NCBI GenBank assembly: GCA_035447925.1
Contig: DAOTHY010000002.1
Coordinates: forward strand, 1 to 64,000
Length of the DNA stretch: 64,000 nt
Reading direction: 5' to 3'
Origin: JASUTC01 sp035447925
GTDB taxonomy: Bacteria; Thermotogota; Thermotogae; MWEM01
Shown: piece after piece, positions 26,671-35,639 of the stretch
How positions within the stretch are numbered: position 1 is the first letter of the stretch
How the letters are laid out: each line of letters starts with the position of its first letter
Program-made: the position numbers and the translations under genes
Notes under the pieces: model-generated
Told to the model about the DNA's origin: nothing
What the model saw: the letters and a program-made list of their open reading frames with translations, nothing else
The model's database searches: none

Positions 26671-27687
26671 ATGAAAAAGGCCATAATCTTAGTTTTTATT
26701 TCTGTGTTATGTGCTACATATATGTATTCAGTTCCTCCAGACCTTTCATCTCAATTGGATATTTATGAAGAAGTGCTTTCAATAATCGAATTGGGAATCA
26801 TGGATGTTGACACTAGAGGTTATTTTTACGGTGCTAATACAGTTAACCGATATGAACTTGCGGATGCTTTATATAGAACACGTGAAAGTATATTTGGCAG
26901 TAAGATATTTAAAGATATCAGTGGGGTATCATCAAAAATTGTGAAAATGGAAGGAGATATCTCATCCAATAAAGTTTCAATTGGTCAATTGAGAAATCGA
27001 ATTGATGTTTTAGAAATTACTCTAAGCAGAGAAGAACTGGATGCCATGGAACAGCGTTTAATACTTTTAAAAGATGAAGTAATCATTCAACTTCAGACAC
27101 TTGAGGACAAAACAAGCTTTATTAGTGGTTACAGTGATTTTCTATCGGCTGTTGAAATTGAATTGGAGAATCTCTATGCACAAGTAGAGGAACAAGAGAG
27201 CCGCTTAGCTGCAAATGAAGCAAACGTTATGAGATTGATCGAATACTTGAGAATTTACGGTGATTTAGATAAATGGATGTCAAAGATAGAAGCTGAGGAT
27301 ACCAAACTTCACGACTACGACAAAAAAATCGATGGTGATATCGAAGGTTTGACTAAACGGATTGATAATCTGGAATTTTTAGGTCAAGAAATCGTACAAT
27401 TTAGAGGCCAAATGGAAAGTGCCTCTGGTGTATTGAAGCAAGCAGAACAAATTCCGGAGATCAACCATTTGTTGGTTAATCATAATGATAGAATCGCTAA
27501 TTTGGAAACATTGGGATTGGCTGTCAATCAAGTTGCTCAAGACAATGATTATTTAAAGATAGAGAATGATCGACTCAAACAAGAATTAACTTCTGTGGAA
27601 AAGCAATTATGGTATGCAATTGGACTTGGTGTAGCTGGAACAGCTTTGTCAGCAGTGGCACTAGTGTATGCTTTTATGGGAAAATAA
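26671..27687 (+). CDS. Omp-alpha-like rod protein: SLH-like head, coiled coil, C-terminal anchor
   Basis: A strong GGAGG site precedes the ATG. The product has a Sec signal (KKAIILVFISVLCATYMYS), an SLH-like region at about residues 25-75 (SIIELGIMDVDTRGYFYGAN then NRYELADALY), a long coiled coil from about 85 to 310, and a C-terminal membrane helix (IGLGVAGTALSAVALVYAFM). This order matches Omp-alpha of Thermotoga, a rod that spaces the outer toga from the cell body. The coil has repeated LENLxxxVxE heptads. The match is by architecture; it should be compared by sequence. It is a main reason for suggesting Thermotogota. Confidence 0.78.
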   Translation: MKKAIILVFISVLCATYMYSVPPDLSSQLDIYEEVLSIIELGIMDVDTRGYFYGANTVNRYELADALYRTRESIFGSKIFKDISGVSSKIVKMEGDISSNKVSIGQLRNRIDVLEITLSREELDAMEQRLILLKDEVIIQLQTLEDKTSFISGYSDFLSAVEIELENLYAQVEEQESRLAANEANVMRLIEYLRIYGDLDKWMSKIEAEDTKLHDYDKKIDGDIEGLTKRIDNLEFLGQEIVQFRGQMESASGVLKQAEQIPEINHLLVNHNDRIANLETLGLAVNQVAQDNDYLKIENDRLKQELTSVEKQLWYAIGLGVAGTALSAVALVYAFMGK

Positions 27688-27701
27688 TGTGATGTTGGTG
27701 A

Positions 27702-28748
27702 ATGAATTTGATGATTGATTTATATGATTATCAATTGGCACAAGAACGAATCGCTCAGAAGGCTTGTGAGCCCAGAGATAGCTCCAAACTGATGGTGATT
27801 AATAAAAAGCTAAAAACAATAGAACACCGGATATTTTCTGATATTGTTGATTATTTTCTTCCCGGTGATGTTCTTGTTATCAATAACACAAGGGTCATAC
27901 CGGCCAGGTTGTTCGGTCAAAAAGCGACAGGGGCATATGTTGAAACATTCCTTCTGAAAGAAGTGGAAAACGGAATATGGGAAACTTTGTGTAAACCAGG
28001 AAAAAGGGTAAAAAAAGGAACGACTCTATATTTTCCAAATTATTCAAACACAACCATAACTGGAACATGTCTTGACATAAAGGAAAATGGTAACAGGATG
28101 ATAGCTTTCGAAAACAACGGATCCTCTACAATCAATGAAAGTCTTTTTTCAATAGGTACGCTACCTTTACCCCCATATATTCACGAAACAACTGAAGAAA
28201 ATGAAAGATATCAAACAATATATGCAGAGAAAAACGGTGCGGTTGCCGCACCAACCGCTGGTTTGCATTTTACCAAATACTTATTCGAAAAACTCATAAG
28301 TAAAGGCGTTCAAATCATTAAAGTCACTCTGCATGTTGGCTTAGGCACTTTTAGACCTATTTCGGAAACAATCGTTGAAAATCATATCATGCACAGCGAG
28401 GAATTTCATGTTACTCCAGATTCAATTCAAGCGTTAGTGAAAGCCAAAGAAAAAGGAAATAGAATTATTGCGGTAGGCACAACGAGTGTACGAGTTTTAG
28501 AAACCATAGCCAGGGATATTGGACACTATGCGAACGGTTTTTCTGGCCACACAAATATCTATATTTATCCGCCATATCAATTTAAAATGGTTGATGCGAT
28601 GATCACAAACTTCCACTTACCCAGAAGTACATTGCTGTTATTAATATCAGCTTTTTCAGGAAGACAAACCATTATGGCTGCCTATCAAACAGCTATTGAC
28701 AATAATTATCGTTTCTATTCATTTGGAGATGCTTGCTTACTATTATGA
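27702..28748 (+). CDS. queA: S-adenosylmethionine:tRNA ribosyltransferase-isomerase
   Basis: QueA makes epoxyqueuosine in tRNA from preQ1 and SAM. The protein has the conserved N-terminal DYQLAQERIAQKACEPRDSS, VINNTRVIPARLFG, the GAVAAPTAGLHFT block, HVGLGTFRP, and the C-terminal TNFHLPRSTLLLL and YRFYSFGDACLLL. The 348-residue length is standard. The ATG at 27702 or 27711 may be used; GGTG lies before both. The next gene overlaps by 4 bases (ATGA). tgt is not nearby. Confidence 0.95.
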   Translation: MNLMIDLYDYQLAQERIAQKACEPRDSSKLMVINKKLKTIEHRIFSDIVDYFLPGDVLVINNTRVIPARLFGQKATGAYVETFLLKEVENGIWETLCKPGKRVKKGTTLYFPNYSNTTITGTCLDIKENGNRMIAFENNGSSTINESLFSIGTLPLPPYIHETTEENERYQTIYAEKNGAVAAPTAGLHFTKYLFEKLISKGVQIIKVTLHVGLGTFRPISETIVENHIMHSEEFHVTPDSIQALVKAKEKGNRIIAVGTTSVRVLETIARDIGHYANGFSGHTNIYIYPPYQFKMVDAMITNFHLPRSTLLLLISAFSGRQTIMAAYQTAIDNNYRFYSFGDACLLL

Positions 28749-29260
28749 ACACACGCGTTATTGCAGAATCCGGATTATTTACCGGATTAAGCATAGTTGT
28801 TCTTATTATTGCTGCTATATCGCCGATAAACAAGCTGTTTATTGCAGGAGTAAGTGCTTTGATCTTAGAAGTTTTTATCAAGCGTCATAATCCTAAGAAA
28901 GCATTTTTAGTATTTCTGCCAACTGCAATCATATCTTTTTTGTTCTTACCTTACAAAAGCATCGCCATTCTTTATATCTTTGCTTTTGGGGGTTATTCAA
29001 TGATCAGGAGCATGATTAAAACCAGAAACTTGTTTGTGAAAAAAACAATGATGGTTATTTATGCGAATACAGCGTTATGGTTGCTCTTTTTGTTTGCCAA
29101 TATACTTTTTGAAGATTTTTTTCAAAAGATTATCAGTGGCCACTTTTGGCAGAATCTTTTATTTTTTTTCGTCATACAGTTGGTGATTTTATTATATGAT
29201 TATCTACTGGATCTTGCTTCAGGCTTATTGTTACGAAAATTGAAAGCTATAGGATTTTAA
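28745..29260 (+). CDS. Integral membrane protein of unknown function
   Basis: The 171-residue protein begins at the ATG overlapping the queA stop (ATGA). It has five to six hydrophobic helices, including SIVVLIIAAISPINKLFIAG, FLPTAIISFLFLPY and FFFVIQLVILLYDYLL, with short basic loops. No specific family is recognised; the overall shape resembles small ECF-type or DUF2232-like membrane proteins, but this is only a resemblance. The coupling with queA may be incidental. Confidence 0.7.
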   Translation: MNTRVIAESGLFTGLSIVVLIIAAISPINKLFIAGVSALILEVFIKRHNPKKAFLVFLPTAIISFLFLPYKSIAILYIFAFGGYSMIRSMIKTRNLFVKKTMMVIYANTALWLLFLFANILFEDFFQKIISGHFWQNLLFFFVIQLVILLYDYLLDLASGLLLRKLKAIGF

Positions 29261-29287
29261 TTTCATTATTTTTGGGAGGGAAATGTT

Positions 29288-30940
29288 TTGAAAAAGTTTT
29301 TAACACTATTGATCGTACTAACTCTTGTTACTTTGGTTATGTTTGGTGATGAAGGGGATGCATCAACGCAAGTTCAATTACCGAATATGGAGTTAGGAAC
29401 CTTGTCGGATGAAGAAATCATGACTCAAAGAGAAAGTGTTATTCCAGTTTTAGAACAGGAGCTTGAAATGGCCGTAAGGATTTTAGAAAACGGCCAGGAT
29501 ACAGGTTACGGAGTTCAAATGCGTGATGTAGAATCTGACTATTTGAACTATGAAGAATATTATACATCTCAGCAAAATTTTAATCCGGTGTTTGATGGGA
29601 TTTTTGTGAAATTCGATTTAGCAACAATTAAAGCAGAAGGCGAATTATTAGAAATATACGCCATTAAGAACAATGTTTCTGTCGATGCTTTACAGTTAGA
29701 AGAAGAAACAAACAGTATTGTCTCTGAAGTAATTGCAACTGAAGAATATAAAAACGAAGTTATTGCCAATTATGGTTCAGTTGAAAACTTCTATGAATTT
29801 GTTAAAATGGTAAAAAAGGATGAAATGCTAAGAACTAAAGTCATTGAAACGGTAGCCCCATTAACACAAGCGGCTATAGAAAAAGCCTTTTCTGAAAAAT
29901 TGCCTGATATTATTGCCGACTATGAGCAAGTAAAAGCAGGACATATATTGGTCGAAACTAAAGAGGAGGCTTTGTCGATAAAAGAAGACATTGAATCCGG
30001 AAACATTACATTTGAAGAGGCTGCAAAACAGTATTCAATTGACGGAACAGCTGAAAACGGTGGCATGCTTGGATGGGTAAAAAGAGGATACACTGTTCCT
30101 GAATTTGAGGCAGCTGTTTTTTCTGGCGAATTAAATAAACTAACACCACCTGTAAGGTCAGAATTTGGTTATCATATCATTTTACCAATTGAAAAAACAG
30201 ACGTAAGAACATTGGAAAGCTTCAGTAAAATGGAAGAAGAATACACGCAATTCAAAGAACAAACTCAGCAGGAACTTTTATATGATTGGATGAATACATT
30301 TAAAAAAGAGAACAACATAACGTTTAAGTTCTTTGACTACTTTAACTCTATAGAAGAATTTGGTAAAGAATACACGCAATCGATACAATCTCAAGATTTT
30401 ACTAATATGGTCCAATATCTGCTTGACTTTGATCCTGAATCTGTCAACGATAGGGCTTTTTTTGAAGTGGCTATTGAAAGCATCATTCAGATAGCGGCTC
30501 AAGTTGAATCGATAGCTTCTGAAGAAGACATCAACAATTTAGAACAGATTAGACTGGAAAATTTGAAAGCTATGTCCAAAGATACCGATAAGGGATTTGC
30601 AGCTTTAAGCAGATATTATTCCCTCAACCCAGAAGATACAAGAATGGCAATGCGATTTTTTGACGCTTTCATTTCTGAGGCTTTGATCGTTGCCCAAGAC
30701 GACGAATTTATGGCTTATTATGGCGATCAAGTATTGGCTCAATTATTACAGGCTTACCCAAAATTATTGGAAATCGGAGAAAATCCGAAAGCCGATTTAA
30801 GGGACAGAGTTATTGCCTATATGTATTTAATAAGAATAAACAAAATATCAGGAGAAACAGAAACAAATCAGGAGTATTCTGATAGAATTCTTGAATTAGA
30901 CCCAGAAAACGAAGAAGTACTAAAACTAATTCAAAACTAA
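29288..30940 (+). CDS. Periplasmic peptidyl-prolyl isomerase, PpiC/SurA type
   Basis: A Sec signal (MKKFLTLLIVLTLVTLVMFG) is followed by a SurA-like helical N-domain. A parvulin domain lies near residues 210-305 with KAGHILVETKEEALSIKEDI, GNITFEEAAKQYSID, NGGMLGWVKRGYTVPEFEAA and FGYHIILP. The C-terminal 200 residues are helical with TPR-like segments near the end. It would fold exported proteins such as the rod and PEGA proteins encoded just upstream. The TTG start follows GGGAGGG. A bidirectional terminator closes the operon. Confidence 0.92.
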   Translation: MKKFLTLLIVLTLVTLVMFGDEGDASTQVQLPNMELGTLSDEEIMTQRESVIPVLEQELEMAVRILENGQDTGYGVQMRDVESDYLNYEEYYTSQQNFNPVFDGIFVKFDLATIKAEGELLEIYAIKNNVSVDALQLEEETNSIVSEVIATEEYKNEVIANYGSVENFYEFVKMVKKDEMLRTKVIETVAPLTQAAIEKAFSEKLPDIIADYEQVKAGHILVETKEEALSIKEDIESGNITFEEAAKQYSIDGTAENGGMLGWVKRGYTVPEFEAAVFSGELNKLTPPVRSEFGYHIILPIEKTDVRTLESFSKMEEEYTQFKEQTQQELLYDWMNTFKKENNITFKFFDYFNSIEEFGKEYTQSIQSQDFTNMVQYLLDFDPESVNDRAFFEVAIESIIQIAAQVESIASEEDINNLEQIRLENLKAMSKDTDKGFAALSRYYSLNPEDTRMAMRFFDAFISEALIVAQDDEFMAYYGDQVLAQLLQAYPKLLEIGENPKADLRDRVIAYMYLIRINKISGETETNQEYSDRILELDPENEEVLKLIQN

Positions 30941-30956
30941 CATACACTTTTACTCT

Positions 30957-30986
30957 ACAAAAACGGGGAATCTTCCCCGTTTTTGT
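30957..30986. terminator. Bidirectional terminator between the ppiC-type and Nudix genes
   Basis: ACAAAAACGGGGAA (30957-30970) pairs with TTCCCCGTTTTTGT (30973-30986). A/T runs on both sides let it serve both converging genes. Confidence 0.92.
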
Positions 30987-30998
30987 ACTTTTAAAAGA

Positions 30999-31493
30999 TT
31001 AAATGGTATTTTCTTTCAACCAATCTTTAAACTCGGATAGTATTTTGCCTGTAGCTCCCCAAACGTAAAAATCTGAAAACTGCCAAATCGGTGATTTGAT
31101 GTAAACCCTATTGTGTTCAACTCTTCTCTTATTCATTTTTGTTTTTATGAATTCCTCAACAGAAACGGTATGGATGGATTCTACTTCATTTCGATTCAAA
31201 GAAAGGGTTGAAGTATCGATGTAGGCAATAAAGGGTAAGATCAAGTGATCTGAGACAAATGTCATAACAGGATTGAGTTCACCGATGACCTTGACCACCT
31301 TACAGTTGATTTCTTCAAGTGTTTCTCTTTTTGCTGCATCGATGAATGTTTCACCGATTTCAACCTTTCCTCCGGGAAAAGATATTTCTCCAGGATGATG
31401 TTTCAACTTTAGGTTTCTTCTGGTAAACAAAATTCTAGTCGTTTCCTCTGAGTAAAACAAAGGGACAATCACCACAGAAGTAATTCTTTTCAT
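30999..31493 (-). CDS. Nudix hydrolase, CoA pyrophosphatase-like
   Basis: The 164-residue protein has the Nudix box GKVEIGETFIDAAKRETLEE (residues about 40-62), with INC in place of the usual xGU end. It is preceded by the KHHPGEISFPGG motif typical of the NudL/CoA-diphosphatase subgroup. It would hydrolyse a nucleoside diphosphate-X compound, possibly CoA, in the cytoplasm. The start overlaps the upstream TPR gene stop by 4 bases. No direct pathway partner is adjacent. Confidence 0.88.
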   Translation of the reverse strand: MKRITSVVIVPLFYSEETTRILFTRRNLKLKHHPGEISFPGGKVEIGETFIDAAKRETLEEINCKVVKVIGELNPVMTFVSDHLILPFIAYIDTSTLSLNRNEVESIHTVSVEEFIKTKMNKRRVEHNRVYIKSPIWQFSDFYVWGATGKILSEFKDWLKENTI

Positions 31494-32767
31494 TTTATAT
31501 TTTTTTCTGAGTGATGATCAAAGATATAATCAAAGAATTTGTTCATGGATGCATCATTCAACTCTTCCATCTCCTGAAAATATTTAAGATTCATCCGTTC
31601 TTTTTCTGCCATTTCTTTTTCCATTTCTTCTATGGACATGAAATCCTTATCATCTGAATCTTGACTGTTAATGATCTCCTGGCTTTCTTCTATCAGTTTA
31701 AAGGCTTTCTCAATTGCTTTATTGACGTCAAAATCATCAGGTACATTGTCGAGATGTTCATATTTTGGTTTTTTTGAAATTTCATCTTCCATTCTTTCAG
31801 GTTCAGTTATCAGCGACTTTTCTTCACTTGGAGTATTTTCATCATCTTGATTCTTACTATCAAAAATAGTCTCATGATCTAAAATTGAATTGAGAATTGA
31901 TTCACGGGCATTATCATATTCTTTTTCACTTTCTTGAGACTCATTCAATATCGATTCAATAACAGTTTCTGAGGTGGTATGATTGGGCATTTGTTCGTCA
32001 TCATTTTCATCTTTAAAGAATCTGGATATCTCTTTAATATCTTTGGAAGCCATGCTTTCAATATCTATTTCTTCGTCAAAAGGTGTTTCTAAAAGCGATG
32101 CGGTACTGATTTCTGTAATAGCGGGCTGAAGGTTTTCATTCAAAGAACTCAACTGTTCATCCTGTATGCTATTCGTTGTATTTTTAGATCCAATGATTAT
32201 GGTGTTGGCAGAAACACCAACCAGTTTTAGGGCAATTTGACTAAAAAGACTTTTCTTAATTTCAAAAAAAACGGCAAAAGCGATGATCAAAATCGTTGTT
32301 ACAACAACAATGATAATGATTCTCCCGTTAATACCTTCCTCTTCAGCATTTGTATTAGTGTCCATTATTTGTGTAGAGCTTTCTGAGATGATAACCGGTT
32401 TTTCATGGTTATCCGTATGATAAACGAAATCTTCAGGTAAATTCTCTTCAAAGATTTCTATCTTATTCAACAAATCCTGAGCAATTGGATTGGTTGAAAA
32501 AAGACTTAAGTAAGTTTTTGCCGTCTTATAATCTCCATTATTAAAAGCGCTTACACCCAGCATATATTTAATGTTTTGTGCTTTGGCTTCTATGTTTTCA
32601 TCTTTTATCAAGGCTTGTTTAAAGAAATCTTGAGCAGCTCTATAATTTCCAGAATTATATGCATCCTTTCCTGAAAAATAAAGTGACATTGCATTATCTT
32701 CATCATCTGCTAAAACAGAAGACAATGAGAAAACAAAAATTACTATTATTAAAACGACAGTCTTTAT
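31490..32767 (-). CDS. TPR-containing single-pass membrane protein with a non-canonical start
   Basis: The first in-frame TTG (32725) would cut a signal peptide in half: the 14 codons before it read IKTVVLIIVIFVFS and continue in frame into LSSVLA. The frame extends upstream to an ATA at 32767 that overlaps the previous gene's TAA, suggesting coupled initiation at ATA. Otherwise the base calls need checking. The mature protein has two TPR-like repeats (YFSGKDAYNSGNYRAAQDFF and MLGVSAFNNGDYKTAKTYL), one membrane helix (IIIIVVVTTILIIAFAVFF) and a long acidic Ser/Glu-rich cytoplasmic tail. Function unknown. Upstream is the pseudo-lipase gene. Confidence 0.65.
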   Translation of the reverse strand: MKTVVLIIVIFVFSLSSVLADDEDNAMSLYFSGKDAYNSGNYRAAQDFFKQALIKDENIEAKAQNIKYMLGVSAFNNGDYKTAKTYLSLFSTNPIAQDLLNKIEIFEENLPEDFVYHTDNHEKPVIISESSTQIMDTNTNAEEEGINGRIIIIVVVTTILIIAFAVFFEIKKSLFSQIALKLVGVSANTIIIGSKNTTNSIQDEQLSSLNENLQPAITEISTASLLETPFDEEIDIESMASKDIKEISRFFKDENDDEQMPNHTTSETVIESILNESQESEKEYDNARESILNSILDHETIFDSKNQDDENTPSEEKSLITEPERMEDEISKKPKYEHLDNVPDDFDVNKAIEKAFKLIEESQEIINSQDSDDKDFMSIEEMEKEMAEKERMNLKYFQEMEELNDASMNKFFDYIFDHHSEKNIK

Positions 32768-35622
32768 TCCAAAATCGCTAGTTTTTTTATAAATGTGGAA
32801 TCACCTTCTCGAACTAATACTATTATGTTCCCCTCAAATATATCAGCATCGATCAATTTATCAGTTTTTGGGATATCGAATGTAGCTCCTTCCGGTTTTT
32901 TATAGGAGTAATCAATTAAGTTAAATTTATTTCTTCCGGCGATAATGAGTTTATCAGCAGTGTGGATTAATTTGATCCCGCCTGAATTGTTCGCAGTTTC
33001 CAAGAGGAACTTTTTCCCATCAAGACTAACGGCTCTTAATGAATAATCTGAAGCAAGTAGATAAAGAGAATCGTTATATACAATTCCAGATTTCAATTGG
33101 ATGTCTGAACTATAAGGTTTATAAATCATTTCGCATCCTTGCCCGTCGAACAAATAAACTCCAGCATCAGTGATAATATAGGGATATACACCGTACAAAA
33201 TGATTTGTCCATAGTGTCCATCCAATTGATAACTTTGCAATGGTGTTTCAAAGGTTAAACCATCCTGATTTAATAAATAATACTGATGTGCATCAGTAAC
33301 CGCTAAAGATAGAACAGGCGCTTCAAACATCAAATAGGTCATTTTAACGGGTTCCCCTTCAGAATATTCCGTCATGATATTCTGTTGTACAATATAAAGT
33401 CTTTCACGATCATAATAGTATGCACTGACTGGTGTGTCGCTTATTCTTTTAAAAATACCATTTTTAAAACTAATTACCCCTTCCTTGTCAAAAAGGTAAA
33501 TCATTTCACCAACCGTTGCCAATCCATATGGCGAAGATTCATAAGGGATTTTGTGACTAGTAAGCTGATAAACAATCATATTCTGAATATTTGCAAATGT
33601 AGTTGGGAACAAATTTGTATTCCATTTTGATGAATCGGGAACATATTTCTCTATTTTAGATGTTGTTTGATTTGTATTACCGGTTGTAGCGACCTCCATT
33701 GTTCCTTTCATATCATTGAGGTCTTTGATGATGGATACCGTTTTTTTGATATTATTTTCAACTATTTGAACTTGAGTACTTTCTACTGATAGATCTCTCT
33801 TTTCATCTGTCGGTGTTTTTATCGTTTCAGAAATGCCGGATTGAGAAGAAGTTTTCTGTTCAGGTGGGACATCTCCACTTTTCCAATCTTCCAAATGATT
33901 TTTATTCAACACATCTTGACTAAGTGTGGTGGTACTTTGGGTTGAGATGAGGGACTCTGCATTTAGTTGATTTTCAGTCGTTGTTGCTGAAAAGATATCG
34001 TTTGCCTTTTGATCAGTAGATTCTGTAAGCGTTGAACTGGGTGAATCGAACATCCATTCTTTAAAGGTGTCGTCCTCATACTCGGGAATGTCTATCACTT
34101 CAATCCCTTCTTCAAGGTAGGTACGAATATATTGCAGTGTTTGTTGTTGTAGAAAAATATCGAAAAATGAATAAGGTACAATTTTCGAAAGGATGTGGTC
34201 TTTTTCGTTTGGGGATTCTTCAAGCGAGGGGAAAATAGCACTATAAACCGACACTATACCATCGCCTTTACCTGAAGTATTTTCGGGATAGAACTTAGCA
34301 AACTGAGACTCTTCAAGATCCACTTCAAAGTCCGGGGTACTTCCAGCCAAAAAAAAGTAGTCGATGTCTGTTCGTATAGAATTTTCCAATGTGTTTATTA
34401 CATCTGCATCGGGTAAAACATCCGTATAAAAGGCGTTGATGTTTTCCAAATACCCCAGGTTATTTCTCGTTAAATATCGAATCGAGTCGGTATCAAGTCC
34501 GTATATTTGTGATAGAACTTTCGTATCTTTTCCATATAAAAGATTAAGAAAAGAAGGGTTTACGATATTTGTACCCGTATTTGGAACAGATATTAATACC
34601 ATTTTTCTAATATTATTGACTGGATAGTTTTCAACAGCGTATCTTGCAATTATTCCGCCTATTCCGTGTGCAATAATATCAAATTCTTGATCACTCTCAA
34701 GAAGCGTCTTGGCTAATTTTTCGGCCTCTAATCTTACGTAGCTGGTTTTGGAAATATCAGAAAAAAACTGTTGTGCTTCTCTTACATAATTAGCACTTCT
34801 TGTTTCAGAAAGAGGATAATCGTAAACCCAAATACTTCTATCTTCAAAAGTCACTTCCCAAAGATTATTTCCTTGCGGATTTTGATTGCTGATTGTATTT
34901 GGCAAAAAGCCTTGAAAATTAATGTCAATTCCCGGAACCAATAATAAATCGGGTTTCAGTGTATCTGGTTTTTCGATTATTTTTTTTATGCCTAAATTTT
35001 GTTTTTCAGGATTATTAACTCTTAATCCTACTAATGATCCATGAAATCCTTTTGCTAATAACAACGGTTGATTCCCTTTATCAAAAACAATTTCCCCTCC
35101 AAAAAAGGTTTTAACCACCGGGTTTTCTTTATCTTCTATATACAGTAACTCAAAGTTATTGTATTCGTCTCCAAAATAGAACTCTGTTGGAATTTTGTAC
35201 GTATAAGTAATGGGTTCAAGTGCCAAATCGTTTCTCCCATCTGTAGGCGTTAACTCATAAATTTCCCCATAAAAATTTCCTAATGCTTTCACTTTGTCAT
35301 AAGCTGCATCCCTGTATATATTGTTTACGGTAAATCCTTTTGGATAAGGAAAGGCGTTTTCAGGTATGATTAGGGTTAAATCTTTGATATCTGTCGTTGC
35401 GAAATCTTCATCTGTTTGACTCATTGCAACTTTTGTTTCTTGTTTCCTATAATTGCCAATAATGAGGATAATGGCAACGATAAGCAAAACCATGACCGCA
35501 AGATAAATCATTGATAACAAACGGTGAGATTTAAAATAAGCAAGCATATCTTTAAATTGAAACTTCTTCAATTTTCCCGGGAGCCCCTTAATCATTTTAA
35601 AAATATTTTTTAAAAAGCCCAA
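32764..35622 (-). CDS. Membrane-anchored alpha/beta-hydrolase-like protein without a serine nucleophile
   Basis: The 952-residue protein has a basic N-terminal stretch, a membrane helix (LAVMVLLIVAIILIIG, about residue 41) and a large extracytoplasmic part. A lipase-like alpha/beta-hydrolase core lies at about 230-420, and its nucleophile elbow reads AHGIGG where lipases have GHSxGG. Gly320 (codon GGA) replaces the serine, so the hydrolase is probably inactive. A Ser/Thr/Gln-rich linker follows at about 540-640. The C-terminal 300 residues look like a beta-propeller with repeated YLL/YII blade patterns. TTG start at 35622. Function is unknown; protein binding is more likely than catalysis. 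Confidence 0.72.
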   Translation of the reverse strand: MGFLKNIFKMIKGLPGKLKKFQFKDMLAYFKSHRLLSMIYLAVMVLLIVAIILIIGNYRKQETKVAMSQTDEDFATTDIKDLTLIIPENAFPYPKGFTVNNIYRDAAYDKVKALGNFYGEIYELTPTDGRNDLALEPITYTYKIPTEFYFGDEYNNFELLYIEDKENPVVKTFFGGEIVFDKGNQPLLLAKGFHGSLVGLRVNNPEKQNLGIKKIIEKPDTLKPDLLLVPGIDINFQGFLPNTISNQNPQGNNLWEVTFEDRSIWVYDYPLSETRSANYVREAQQFFSDISKTSYVRLEAEKLAKTLLESDQEFDIIAHGIGGIIARYAVENYPVNNIRKMVLISVPNTGTNIVNPSFLNLLYGKDTKVLSQIYGLDTDSIRYLTRNNLGYLENINAFYTDVLPDADVINTLENSIRTDIDYFFLAGSTPDFEVDLEESQFAKFYPENTSGKGDGIVSVYSAIFPSLEESPNEKDHILSKIVPYSFFDIFLQQQTLQYIRTYLEEGIEVIDIPEYEDDTFKEWMFDSPSSTLTESTDQKANDIFSATTTENQLNAESLISTQSTTTLSQDVLNKNHLEDWKSGDVPPEQKTSSQSGISETIKTPTDEKRDLSVESTQVQIVENNIKKTVSIIKDLNDMKGTMEVATTGNTNQTTSKIEKYVPDSSKWNTNLFPTTFANIQNMIVYQLTSHKIPYESSPYGLATVGEMIYLFDKEGVISFKNGIFKRISDTPVSAYYYDRERLYIVQQNIMTEYSEGEPVKMTYLMFEAPVLSLAVTDAHQYYLLNQDGLTFETPLQSYQLDGHYGQIILYGVYPYIITDAGVYLFDGQGCEMIYKPYSSDIQLKSGIVYNDSLYLLASDYSLRAVSLDGKKFLLETANNSGGIKLIHTADKLIIAGRNKFNLIDYSYKKPEGATFDIPKTDKLIDADIFEGNIIVLVREGDSTFIKKLAILE

Positions 35623-35639
35623 ACCTAATCATCCTTTCT

